From positions 1 through 5,954 of the forward strand of contig JALOTU010000163.1 in the NCBI GenBank assembly GCA_025457725.1: 5,954 nucleotides of DNA. The letters run 5' to 3'. Within the stretch, counting starts at the first letter, position 1. The number at the start of each line of letters is the position of its first letter. Below are positions 1 through 5,817 of the stretch, in pieces. Under the pieces are notes generated by a model. It was not told where the DNA came from. It searched no databases and saw only the letters and a program-made list of their open reading frames with translations. The stretch is from Verrucomicrobiota bacterium (GTDB lineage Bacteria; Verrucomicrobiota; Verrucomicrobiia; Limisphaerales; DSYF01). Position numbers and translations under genes: made by a program.

Positions 1-406
1 CCGGGTTTGCGTCCAGGACGGGCACCGCACCCAGGGCAGAGCCGCTGGTGGGAACGTGTTGCCCCGTGTCCCGAATCGATCCGCTCAACCATTGGAAAAA
101 GGCGGGCGTCATGTGCGGCAGGTCCACTGCCAGCACCAGCACCAGAGGATGCTTCGCCACGCTGAGACCACGTTCGATCCCTCCCATCGGACCGCGATCC
201 GGCGTGGTGTCCAGCAGCACTGGAAAACCGTAGGCTGAGAAGTCCTGACCCGGACGACCGGAAATCAGCACCTCGCCAGCGCCGGCGTCTCGAACCACGT
301 GCAGCGCGTGCTCGATCAGGGGTTTGCCATGAAACGGCAAAAAGGCCTTGTCGCGCCCCATGCGCGACGATTTGCCCCCGGCCAGAATGACCGCAGTGAA
401 GGTCAT
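1..406 (-). CDS. mobA: Molybdenum cofactor guanylyltransferase MobA, N-terminal part (runs off left edge)
   Basis: MobA transfers GMP from GTP to molybdopterin-bound molybdenum in the cytoplasm, making the guanine dinucleotide form (MGD) used by DMSO-reductase-family enzymes. The first 135 residues are visible. They begin MTFTAVILAGG and carry the nucleotide-binding signature LAGGKSSRMGRDKA (residues 9-21), the DRGPMGGI segment (70-77) typical of MobA, and VDLPHM (94-99), the equivalent of the family's metal-binding D(M/L)P. The usual family length is about 190-210 residues, so roughly the last third lies outside the window. I chose the ATG at 406-404 because families of this type start 4-6 residues before AVILAGG. 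An in-frame ATG at 439-437 would add 11 residues (MGAGRTPAPQQ). Neither start has a clear Shine-Dalgarno. The gene follows the MOSC gene by 76 nt (43 nt with the longer start) in the same direction, and moaA is next upstream, so the context is a Moco operon. No stop or frameshift is seen in the visible part. Confidence 0.93.
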   Translation of the reverse strand, partial: MTFTAVILAGGKSSRMGRDKAFLPFHGKPLIEHALHVVRDAGAGEVLISGRPGQDFSAYGFPVLLDTTPDRGPMGGIERGLSVAKHPLVLVLAVDLPHMTPAFFQWLSGSIRDTGQHVPTSGSALGAVPVLDANP

Positions 407-482
407 TTGCTGGGGCGCAGGGGTCCTGCCTGCACCCATCCCGCAAGAATGAAACCCGCCCGGAGGAAACCACCTGGCGCAG

Positions 483-995
483 TCATGATCCGGAAGCTGA
501 AGAAACGGAGGGCAGCCAAGACGCCTGCGCCACCGTGTCGCGTCGAAGCACCCCATCCGTCAGGATGCGGGCGCGCAGGCCGCCATTGCCGTGCAGCCAG
601 CTCTCGGTTCGCTCGCTCCCAAACGCGCAGTTCATCCAGTGGCAGGGACGGCACTCCTCCGTCCCGGCAAACCGCACACCCTGCAGCTCGAATTCCTTCC
701 CGATCAGCGTGTTCAAATCCACGCCCTCGGTGATGACATTGCGGCGCGCGGCTGACGGAGCCGCCTCGGCCAAGCCCAACTCCTCGCGCATCCGCTCCAG
801 GATTTCCCAGGCGAAAAACGTGATCTGGCCCCGGTAATCCGGTTTGAAGTCGAGGAACCGGTCGCCAACGATCCCCCGGCCTGCCACGCACTCGAGTTCC
901 TCCACCTCCACGATTGGATGCTCGCCAGGCGGCTTTTCGTGGCGCCCGAAATAATTGTGCCCCGGCGAAAGAAAGAGGTGACGGATGCGGATCAC
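483..995 (-). CDS. MOSC-domain protein (molybdenum cofactor / sulfur handling)
   Basis: This is a 170-residue protein made almost entirely of one MOSC domain, the beta-barrel domain also found at the C-terminus of Moco sulfurases and in YiiM/YcbX-type proteins. Visible landmarks are VEELECVAGRGIVGDRF (about 31-47), the GQITFF strand (56-61), RRNVITEGVDLNTLIG (84-99), and EECRPCHWMN (113-122) with Cys115, Cys118 and Cys123. The cysteine in this region is the conserved one proposed in the family to carry sulfur. GLRARILTDGVL (139-150) closes the domain. The start is GTG at 995-993, chosen because GGAGG lies 6 nt upstream and the homology begins directly after it; longer readings would run back through moaA. 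The C-terminal tail (SWLPSVSSASGS) is not conserved as far as I can tell. The gene starts 2 nt after the moaA stop and precedes mobA, so a role with Moco is likely. Its exact substrate cannot be read from the sequence. A longer overlapping frame at 403-1008 is a shadow with no domain features. Confidence 0.9.
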   Translation of the reverse strand: MIRIRHLFLSPGHNYFGRHEKPPGEHPIVEVEELECVAGRGIVGDRFLDFKPDYRGQITFFAWEILERMREELGLAEAAPSAARRNVITEGVDLNTLIGKEFELQGVRFAGTEECRPCHWMNCAFGSERTESWLHGNGGLRARILTDGVLRRDTVAQASWLPSVSSASGS

Positions 996-997
996 GC

Positions 998-1972
998 TCA
1001 ACCTCCAATCGCAGTCATTGGCCGGCAGGGCTTGTAGTTGTCGCGGAAGGCGTGCTCCCACGGCTTGTTCTCCAGCGCCTGAAGGAATACGCGTCGGAGC
1101 AGCGCGTCGCTGGACCGTTCCGACAGCGCCTCGTGCAGGCTGACCTCCTCGTGATGGCCCAGGCAGGGACGCAACCGGCCGTCGGACGTGAGCCGCATCT
1201 TGTTGCACGTGTCGCAGAAATGCTGATTGGTCATCGCTCCGATGAACCCGACCACCGCGCCCGTCCTGGCCAGTTGAAAATACCTCGCCGGCCCATGCCC
1301 CAGCCTCGCATCCGGCATCGGGATCAGTTCCTCGCGCTGTTTCAGCCAGCGGATCACCTCGCCGATGGAGAGAAAGTTCTCCGGCGTCAAGACATCGCGC
1401 GAGGTCAACGGCATGAGCTCGATCAGGCGCAGCGGCACGCCGTTCTCGGAACTGAACCGGATCAAGGGCCAGATCTCGTCCTCGTTCACCTTGCGCATCA
1501 GCACGGTGTTCAGCTTGATGAACTCGAACTTCGCCTGGATCGCGGCACGGATGCCGTCCAGCACCGGCTCGAGGGACCCGCCCGTCACCCGCTTATAGAT
1601 CTCAGGCGACAGGGCATCCAGGCTGATGTTCACCGTGCGCACCCCGGCAGCACGAAGCGACTCCGCCAGAAGGGGCAGCTTGAGCGCGTTGGTGGACACG
1701 CCGATGCACTCGACCCCGGGCGTCCGGTGCATCTCGCGGATGACCTCGACCAGATTGGGGCGCAGCAACGGCTCGCCGCCGGTGAGACGGAACTTGCGGA
1801 AACCCAGCTCCGCCGCCACGCGGGTGACACGCAGCAGATCGTCATCGGTGAGCTGGTCGTCCCTGCCATTCCAGCCCGCATACTGATGCGGCCGGCAGTA
1901 AAGACAGCGCTCGTTGCAGCGGTCGGTGACCGAGATGCGCAGATAATCGACTGTGCGTCCGAACGATTTCAT
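998..1972 (-). CDS. moaA: GTP 3',8-cyclase MoaA (radical SAM, molybdenum cofactor step 1)
   Basis: MoaA converts GTP to (8S)-3',8-cyclo-7,8-dihydroguanosine 5'-triphosphate, which MoaC then turns into cPMP, the molybdopterin precursor. The 324-residue protein has both iron-sulfur sites of the family. The radical-SAM CxxxCxxC is Cys19-Cys23-Cys26 in TDRCNERCLYC. The C-terminal substrate-binding cluster is Cys253, Cys256 and Cys270, in the CxxCx13C spacing within CDTCNKMRLTSDGRLRPCL. LTGGEPLLRP (63-72) is the SAM-binding loop. The protein ends in IGG, the conserved Gly-Gly tail that completes the active site. Length and all motifs match an intact, active enzyme. I chose the ATG at 1972-1970, directly before FGRxVDYLRISVTDRC. 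A TTG at 1984 would add four residues (MHQR). Neither has a strong Shine-Dalgarno. moaA heads the visible Moco cluster (moaA, MOSC, mobA). No moaC, moaE or moeA is in the window, and no Moco riboswitch is recognisable upstream. Confidence 0.95.
   Translation of the reverse strand: MKSFGRTVDYLRISVTDRCNERCLYCRPHQYAGWNGRDDQLTDDDLLRVTRVAAELGFRKFRLTGGEPLLRPNLVEVIREMHRTPGVECIGVSTNALKLPLLAESLRAAGVRTVNISLDALSPEIYKRVTGGSLEPVLDGIRAAIQAKFEFIKLNTVLMRKVNEDEIWPLIRFSSENGVPLRLIELMPLTSRDVLTPENFLSIGEVIRWLKQREELIPMPDARLGHGPARYFQLARTGAVVGFIGAMTNQHFCDTCNKMRLTSDGRLRPCLGHHEEVSLHEALSERSSDALLRRVFLQALENKPWEHAFRDNYKPCRPMTAIGG
1001..1006 (-). promoter_or_regulatory. Shine-Dalgarno GGAGGT for the MOSC gene, inside the end of moaA
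   Basis: Read on the minus strand, GGAGGT is followed by the moaA TGA stop, two bases and the GTG start at 995, so GGAGG lies 6 nt from the start codon. The same six bases are the Gly-Gly codons that end MoaA. This site decides the otherwise ambiguous GTG start of the MOSC gene and suggests its translation is coupled to that of moaA. Confidence 0.65.
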
Positions 1973-2141
1973 TCGCTGGTGCAATTTTGCAGATTATGGC
2001 AGATCCGGCCAGCCGGGAATTGACCTGCCTCAAGGATGTGGAGCGATCATAAACCCACTCAGCTTAACTCCGCACGCAGGCCTGTCGCCTCTCGCGCGCG
2101 GCGGACCAGTCGACTCACAAGCACACGGTCGAAGGGTATTG

Positions 2142-2159
2142 GAGTCCACTGATGGACTC
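2142..2159 (-). repeat. Perfect 7-bp inverted repeat with 4-nt loop
   Basis: GAGTCCA and TGGACTC are separated by four bases, giving a stable short hairpin; on both sides, after one mismatch, two A-T pairs can extend the stem. On the minus strand it lies about 170 nt upstream of moaA and just past the end of the gene remnant. It is not followed by a U-run on that strand, so a classical intrinsic terminator is not supported. On the plus strand it is followed by only a short AAAG. Function unknown. Confidence 0.4.
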
Positions 2160-2461
2160 AAAGATCTCGGCACAACGGATGCAGATGGCCTCGCACCAGC
2201 CACAAAGCACTGCGCGCCAGGGACAGGCGCATGATGCTCGCGGATATCTCGTGGATCAGCGGCAATGCAAACCGGCATGGCGCGCTCCAGATCCGGCGAA
2301 TAACCAAACACTTCATCCACCATGACGGCCAGGTGCGCAAGCTCGCGGTGAAGAAAGCGCTCCAGCAACGCGTTGTCGGTGAACAGATCGGGTTTCAAAG
2401 CCATGATGCCCTGGGAGGCGCCATCCGCATTGCGATACAACTCTGCGCCTCCATCATTCCC
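2158..2461 (-). pseudogene. Probable remnant of a HExxH-type putative metallopeptidase gene
   Basis: From 2461 to about 2279 the minus strand reads as convincing protein: NDGGAELYRNADGAS, then ALKPDLFTDNALLERFL, HRELAH, and MVDEVFGYSPDLERA. From memory, this resembles a family of uncharacterised bacterial proteins with a pattern like FLRHELxHxxDMxDxxFGY; I cannot name the family with certainty. In such proteins HExxH would bind zinc. Here the order is His-Arg-Glu-Leu-Ala-His (positions 2350-2333), so the HExxH is broken, as if the codons for Arg and His had been swapped. Past 2279 the frame continues into low-quality sequence. The neighbouring frame gives a different Leu-rich stretch ending at 2158, which suggests a frameshift. 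No good start codon or Shine-Dalgarno precedes the conserved part, because the next gene upstream ends at 2499. The alternative is a short real gene starting at the ATG at 2404. I favour decay, and the boundaries are approximate. Confidence 0.35.
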
Positions 2462-2498
2462 GCCGCTGCAGTACCGGAGCTGAGCCGATGCAGCGAAC

Positions 2499-4163
2499 CT
2501 ACGGCGTCGGCAAGCGGGCGGGCGTGCGCGGATCGAAATGCGCGCGGATGCCACCGGTGAGCGTTGACACTTGGAAACCGTTCTGCGCCAAAATGCGTGC
2601 AGCAAAGTACGCGGTCTTGCCGAATGCACATACGGTTACCACCGGACGGGCCGGGTCCAATTCTCCGAGGCGCTGGCGCAGGGTCGTCAGCGGAATGTTG
2701 ACGGAGCGCACCTGCGTCAGCGGATGCGCCTTCACCAGCGGGGCCGGGCGGGTGTCCACCACTTGCACGGCGGGATCGTCGGGAATGGTGTCAACCGGGG
2801 TGATGAGGCCGTCGCGCGTGTTGCAGGCAGTGAAGCCCGCGAGGTTCACGATGTCCTTGGCGGAACCGAACGGTGGCGCGTAAGCCAGTTCCAGTTGGGC
2901 CAGATCATCAATCGTCAGTCCGCCCATGATTGCCGTGGCCATCACGTCCAACCGCTTGTCCACGCCGAGAAACCCGGTGGCTTGCGCGCCCAGCACGCGG
3001 CCCGTCTCCGGTTCCCAGAGCAGCTTGAGCAGCATGGGTTTTGCGCCCGGATAATAGCTGGCGTGGTGGTTGTCATTGAGGGTGACGGTCCGGTAGGGAC
3101 GCTGCGCGGCATGCAGGCGTTTCCCCGACCAGCCCGTCAGACCGGCGGTCACATCGAAGGCGCGCACGATGGCGGTGCCCAGCGCGCCGCTGTAAGGCTG
3201 GACTTTGTCCGGCCGAAACATGTGATCGGCAGCGAGCCGACCCTGGCGGTTGGCGGGGCCGCCCAACGGCACGGCGATGGGTTCGCCGCTCACCAAGTCC
3301 TTGATTACAACCGCGTCACCCGCCGCGTAGATATCCGGATCGCTGGTCTGCATGAACTCGTTGACGCGAATGTGACCGCGCGGGCCCAGTTCAAGCCCGG
3401 CAGCGCGTGCGAGTGCGGTGTCCGGGCGCACACCGATGCTCAGCACGGCGAGATCGGCAGAAACGGTGCGGCCCGATTTCAGGTGGCAGGCGAGGTCGGG
3501 TTCGCTGGAGAAGCTGGCAATGCCGTCGCCGAGAATGAGTTCGACATTATGACGGCGAAGTTCGTCTTCCATCAGGAGTGTCATGGAGCGGTCCAGCGGC
3601 GGTAGAATCTGGTCGAGCATTTCAATCAGCGTTACCTGCCTGCCGAGACGCACAAACTGCTCCGCCATTTCGAGGCCGATGAACCCGGCACCGATCACCG
3701 CGACGCGTTGCGCGGTGGCGGCGGCAGCCTTGATGCGGTCCATGTCCTGCAGCGAACGCAGGGTGAAGATGCGCGGGTCGTCAATGCCGGGCAGCGCCGG
3801 GCGCAGTGGCAGGGCGCCCGGCGCAAGGATGAGCTTGTCGTAGGTCAGCCACTCTTCCGTGCCGCTCGCGAGCGAACGGACTTGCACGCGCTTGCCGGTG
3901 CGGTCAATGGCCGTCGCCTCGGCGCTGGTGCGCACGTCGAGCGCGAGCATCGCCTTGAGCGTCTGGGGTGTTTGAACGGCGAGGGCGTCGCGGTGTTTGA
4001 TTTCGCCACCGATGAAATACGGCAGGCCACAATTCGCGAACGACACGTCGGGGCCGCGTTCGATGAGGATGATTTCGGCAGTTTCAGACAGGCGGCGCGC
4101 GCGCGCGGCGGCGCTGGCTCCCGCGGCCACGCCGCCTACGATGAGGATACGCTTAGTGTTCAT
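2499..4163 (-). CDS. CoA-disulfide/persulfide reductase fused to a rhodanese domain (CoADR-Rhd)
   Basis: This is a 554-residue flavoprotein of the pyridine-nucleotide disulfide oxidoreductase family. Characterised members use NAD(P)H to reduce CoA disulfide, CoA persulfide or polysulfide, with the rhodanese domain delivering sulfane sulfur. In order it shows the FAD-binding GGVAAG (10-15), SFANCGLPYFIGG (41-53) with the single redox Cys45 of CoADR rather than a CxxxxC pair, the NAD(P)H site GAGFIG (158-163), and the second FAD motif AAGDAV (280-285). The dimerisation domain, about 325-445, contains SYYPGAKPM. The C-terminal rhodanese domain (about 455-545) has VVDTR and the active-site loop CAFGKTAY with Cys512. 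Both catalytic cysteines are present, so the protein should be active. The ATG at 4163 is used because the family N-terminus (KRILIVGGVAAG) begins there and an AGG sits 4 nt upstream; longer readings run into the ZIP gene. The start is 5 nt after the ZIP stop, so it is the last gene of that operon. The physiological substrate is inferred. Confidence 0.94.
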   Translation of the reverse strand: MNTKRILIVGGVAAGASAAARARRLSETAEIILIERGPDVSFANCGLPYFIGGEIKHRDALAVQTPQTLKAMLALDVRTSAEATAIDRTGKRVQVRSLASGTEEWLTYDKLILAPGALPLRPALPGIDDPRIFTLRSLQDMDRIKAAAATAQRVAVIGAGFIGLEMAEQFVRLGRQVTLIEMLDQILPPLDRSMTLLMEDELRRHNVELILGDGIASFSSEPDLACHLKSGRTVSADLAVLSIGVRPDTALARAAGLELGPRGHIRVNEFMQTSDPDIYAAGDAVVIKDLVSGEPIAVPLGGPANRQGRLAADHMFRPDKVQPYSGALGTAIVRAFDVTAGLTGWSGKRLHAAQRPYRTVTLNDNHHASYYPGAKPMLLKLLWEPETGRVLGAQATGFLGVDKRLDVMATAIMGGLTIDDLAQLELAYAPPFGSAKDIVNLAGFTACNTRDGLITPVDTIPDDPAVQVVDTRPAPLVKAHPLTQVRSVNIPLTTLRQRLGELDPARPVVTVCAFGKTAYFAARILAQNGFQVSTLTGGIRAHFDPRTPARLPTP

Positions 4164-4168
4164 GGTGC

Positions 4169-5065
4169 CTATATATCTAGGTTTGTGCTGGGATGCGACT
4201 CGCTGGTGCGATCTGGCGCTGCGTGATGATGATCTTCCCCGGCATGGCCGAAGCGGACAATCAGCAACGCCACCGCAATTCCCACCAGCAAGGCTGCGGA
4301 AAGCTTCACCCGGTCGTGGCAATGGAATTGCAACTCAGGCAGCAAGCCCGCACAGGCGATGCAGAGGAATGTGCCCGCGCAAAATGCCAGTGCCACACCC
4401 AACCAGGCGGGATGCGAATGCGCGAGATGACCCGCGCCCAGGAAAAAAAGCAATGCGCCCAGCGGCGTGACGAGAGCAAACGCCACGTTCACCAGACGTT
4501 GGGTGATCCGCTTCGTGTGACCACTGACCATCAACGTGCTGATGGCCAGGGCGCCAAAGGGTTTGTGGAGAATGACCGCCAGAGCAGCGCCCAATCCCAG
4601 CGCCCCCCCGGAGTGTTGCGGCGCTGCCGCCACCGCCGCTGCCATGGCCAGGCCGTCGAACACCGAGTGGAGCGAGAGTCCAACGGCCACGCCCCCCCAA
4701 GTCAGTTTGCTCGCGGATCGTTCCGCGAGTGAATAAGTGTCCCCGCATGGTCCCTGCGGGCTCCCCTCGGGCACGTCGTGATGGTGGAAGGGCATGAAGC
4801 GCTGGAGAAAGAACATGGTGAGGAAACCGCCCAGCAACCATGCGGAGCCATGCGCCACCGAGCCGAGCGCGTGGGTGGCGTGGGGCAGCATGCCGAGCAA
4901 TGACAGCCCGAGCATCAGCCCGGCGACGAAGCTGACCGCCACCTGCAGGCGGGTGTGAGTAAGGTGAAACCACACGGGCAGCCAGGCACCCATCAGTGCC
5001 GCCAGCAGGGCCAGCAAGCTGTAGAGCACGAGCATGGCGCCGGGTGAATCCAAGAGCGTATTCAT
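4169..5065 (-). CDS. ZIP-family divalent metal transporter
   Basis: This 298-residue integral inner-membrane protein of the ZIP family usually moves zinc or another divalent metal into the cytoplasm. About eight hydrophobic segments can be seen, near residues 11-33, 41-62, 71-90, 124-147, 152-180, 190-212, 220-243 and 255-272. The loop after segment 3 carries a short His run (FHHHD, 93-97), and the cytoplasmic-type tail has DHHH (278-281). Segment 4 holds the ZIP signature LSLHSVFDGLA with His133 and Asp137. Segment 5 has ILHKPFGALAI with His167, where most ZIPs have HExPHE; here Lys and Phe-Gly replace the usual Glu and His-Glu. The ATG at 5065 overlaps the stop of the small upstream gene as ATGA, pointing to translational coupling, and there is no separate Shine-Dalgarno. 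The stop is 5 nt before the CoADR-rhodanese start. ZIP membership is well supported; the metal is not determinable. Confidence 0.88.
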   Translation of the reverse strand: MNTLLDSPGAMLVLYSLLALLAALMGAWLPVWFHLTHTRLQVAVSFVAGLMLGLSLLGMLPHATHALGSVAHGSAWLLGGFLTMFFLQRFMPFHHHDVPEGSPQGPCGDTYSLAERSASKLTWGGVAVGLSLHSVFDGLAMAAAVAAAPQHSGGALGLGAALAVILHKPFGALAISTLMVSGHTKRITQRLVNVAFALVTPLGALLFFLGAGHLAHSHPAWLGVALAFCAGTFLCIACAGLLPELQFHCHDRVKLSAALLVGIAVALLIVRFGHAGEDHHHAAPDRTSESHPSTNLDI

Positions 5066-5304
5066 GTTTGAACGGGTGGATCTGGTTGAGGGAACGCGCC
5101 GCCATCGCACGGAAGAGGGGCGTGCGCCCGCCGTCCATAAACCCGCGCATACGCGCGGCAGAACGGGCAAAGCTGGGTCTCGACCTGCCGCACCACCCGG
5201 AAGGCAAGTCCGCGTTGCCGTTGCCGGGCACGCCGGCAGACCGGGCAGTTTCGGCAAACCCCGGCCAGCATTGAATCAACCCGTGATGGTTTTGCGCGGT
5301 GCAT
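5062..5304 (-). CDS. Small protein with two CxxC pairs (putative zinc ribbon)
   Basis: This 80-residue protein has no function I can assign. The central part reads like a real small-protein family: NCPVC (Cys20, Cys23), then GLAFRVVRQVETQLCPFC (Cys46, Cys49) and RAYARVYGRRAHAP. Two CxxC pairs 22 residues apart are the layout of a four-cysteine zinc or iron site. I have a vague memory of similar short proteins ending in VYGRKAHEP, but cannot name the family. The tail (CDGGAFPQPDPPVQT) looks unconserved. The gene boundaries are its best support: the ATG at 5304 lies 1 nt after the trmO stop, and the TGA overlaps the ZIP start as ATGA. A second in-frame ATG at 5271, just before LAGVCRNC, would give 69 residues and may be the true start. 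Its position directly before a metal transporter suggests, without proof, a metal-related role. Confidence 0.65.
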   Translation of the reverse strand: MHRAKPSRVDSMLAGVCRNCPVCRRARQRQRGLAFRVVRQVETQLCPFCRAYARVYGRRAHAPLPCDGGAFPQPDPPVQT

Positions 5305-5305
5305 G

Positions 5306-5797
5306 TCAGTAACTGATTTTGGCGTCATCAGCGAAACGCCCGTCGGCAGTCGCCCGGTTGTGAGTGTTCGCGTACCAGCCAGTGCGTTCGACTGGGTACA
5401 CATCGAAATCGGGCACATATGGTTTGATGTCGAGCAGCGGCGTGCCGTCCAGCACGTCCAGGTCAGCCACGCGAAGCACCGGCCCTTCGACGGCCAACAG
5501 CCGCACAGAGGAGAGACCAATGGGATTGGGCCGGCTCGGGGCGCGAGTGGCGAAAAGGCCGCGCGTCTGTGAGTCGCGATAGGGGATGACCTCCAATCGC
5601 GCCGCGCACGCCCGGTCACACCAGAAAATCAGCCAGATGCGCTCAAAGCCTTCGAGATCACGCAAGCCGGGTGCGAACTCAGGAAACACGTTCACCCTGC
5701 CCTCAATGCCGAGCGCCCAGCGCGGTTGAATCGGCGTGCCTTCGGCCTGGCGGTGCGGCGAGTGGATGAGACCGATGGGCTCAAGACCAAGCTTCAT
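5306..5797 (-). CDS. trmO: tRNA (N6-threonylcarbamoyladenosine37-N6)-methyltransferase TrmO
   Basis: TrmO (formerly TsaA/YaeB) uses S-adenosylmethionine to methylate t6A at position 37 of certain threonine tRNAs, giving m6t6A, which tunes decoding of ACY codons. The 163-residue protein shows the family landmarks in order: LEPIGLIHSPH (5-15), LRDLEGFERIWLIFW (45-59), the strongly conserved ATRAPSRPNPIGLS (83-96) and LDGTPLLDIKPYVP (116-129). E. coli TrmO is about 235 residues with an extra C-terminal domain; this is the short single-domain form common in other bacteria and archaea. The ATG at 5797 is the only sensible start, since no in-frame start lies between it and the upstream gene's stop. 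It has no visible Shine-Dalgarno (the leader is CTCTCCCCT), which suggests weak initiation or coupling to the gene upstream, 20 nt away. It is followed 1 nt later by the small CxxC gene. Confidence 0.93.
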   Translation of the reverse strand: MKLGLEPIGLIHSPHRQAEGTPIQPRWALGIEGRVNVFPEFAPGLRDLEGFERIWLIFWCDRACAARLEVIPYRDSQTRGLFATRAPSRPNPIGLSSVRLLAVEGPVLRVADLDVLDGTPLLDIKPYVPDFDVYPVERTGWYANTHNRATADGRFADDAKISY

Positions 5798-5817
5798 AGG
5801 GGAGAGTGACCATAACT

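Larger units (their letters stand above)
1973..2498. other. 526-bp stretch with no intact gene, between the two clusters
   Basis: This lies between the end of the CoADR-rhodanese gene and the moaA start. Its right half holds the probable gene remnant and the middle holds the 7-bp hairpin, both listed separately. From 1973 to about 2140 I see no coding signal and no convincing structure. A promoter for moaA must lie here if the Moco genes are not read through from the upstream cluster. The best -10-like hexamer (CATAAT on the minus strand, 1998-1993) lacks a good -35 at normal spacing. An open frame of up to 124 residues (minus strand, ATG at 2404 to a stop at 2030) spans the region, but after about 42 residues its sequence loses any protein-like pattern. 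Confidence 0.7.

Noticed and set aside
403..1008. A 201-codon minus-strand open frame overlapping the MOSC gene
   Set aside because: It is a shadow of the MOSC gene in another frame: Arg/Gly/Pro-rich with no domain pattern, while the overlapping frame has the complete MOSC motifs and a good Shine-Dalgarno.
1993..1998. A CATAAT hexamer as a -10 box for moaA
   Set aside because: No acceptable -35 element lies 16-18 nt upstream; a single hexamer is expected by chance.
914..2023. A 369-codon plus-strand open frame opposite moaA
   Set aside because: It is the antisense shadow of moaA in high-GC DNA. The minus strand carries both MoaA Fe-S motifs, and the plus frame has no recognisable domain.
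1973..2160. Molybdenum cofactor riboswitch upstream of moaA
   Set aside because: I looked for the conserved core and multi-stem layout of the Moco motif and did not see it; only the isolated 7-bp hairpin is present.
2465..2494. Possible terminator after the CoADR-rhodanese gene: GCTGCA and TGCAGC arms 18 nt apart, starting 4 nt after the stop
   Set aside because: The stem is only 6 bp with a long, weakly paired interior, and no U-run follows on the minus strand, so an intrinsic terminator is not supported.
2571..3605. A 344-codon plus-strand open frame opposite the CoADR-rhodanese gene
   Set aside because: It is the antisense shadow of a clearly assigned gene, with His/Gln/Arg-rich composition and no motifs.
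4335..5279. A 314-codon minus-strand frame overlapping the ZIP gene
   Set aside because: It is an alternative frame of the ZIP gene, Arg/Gly/His-rich with no membrane segments. The ZIP frame has eight hydrophobic segments and the HSxxDG signature.
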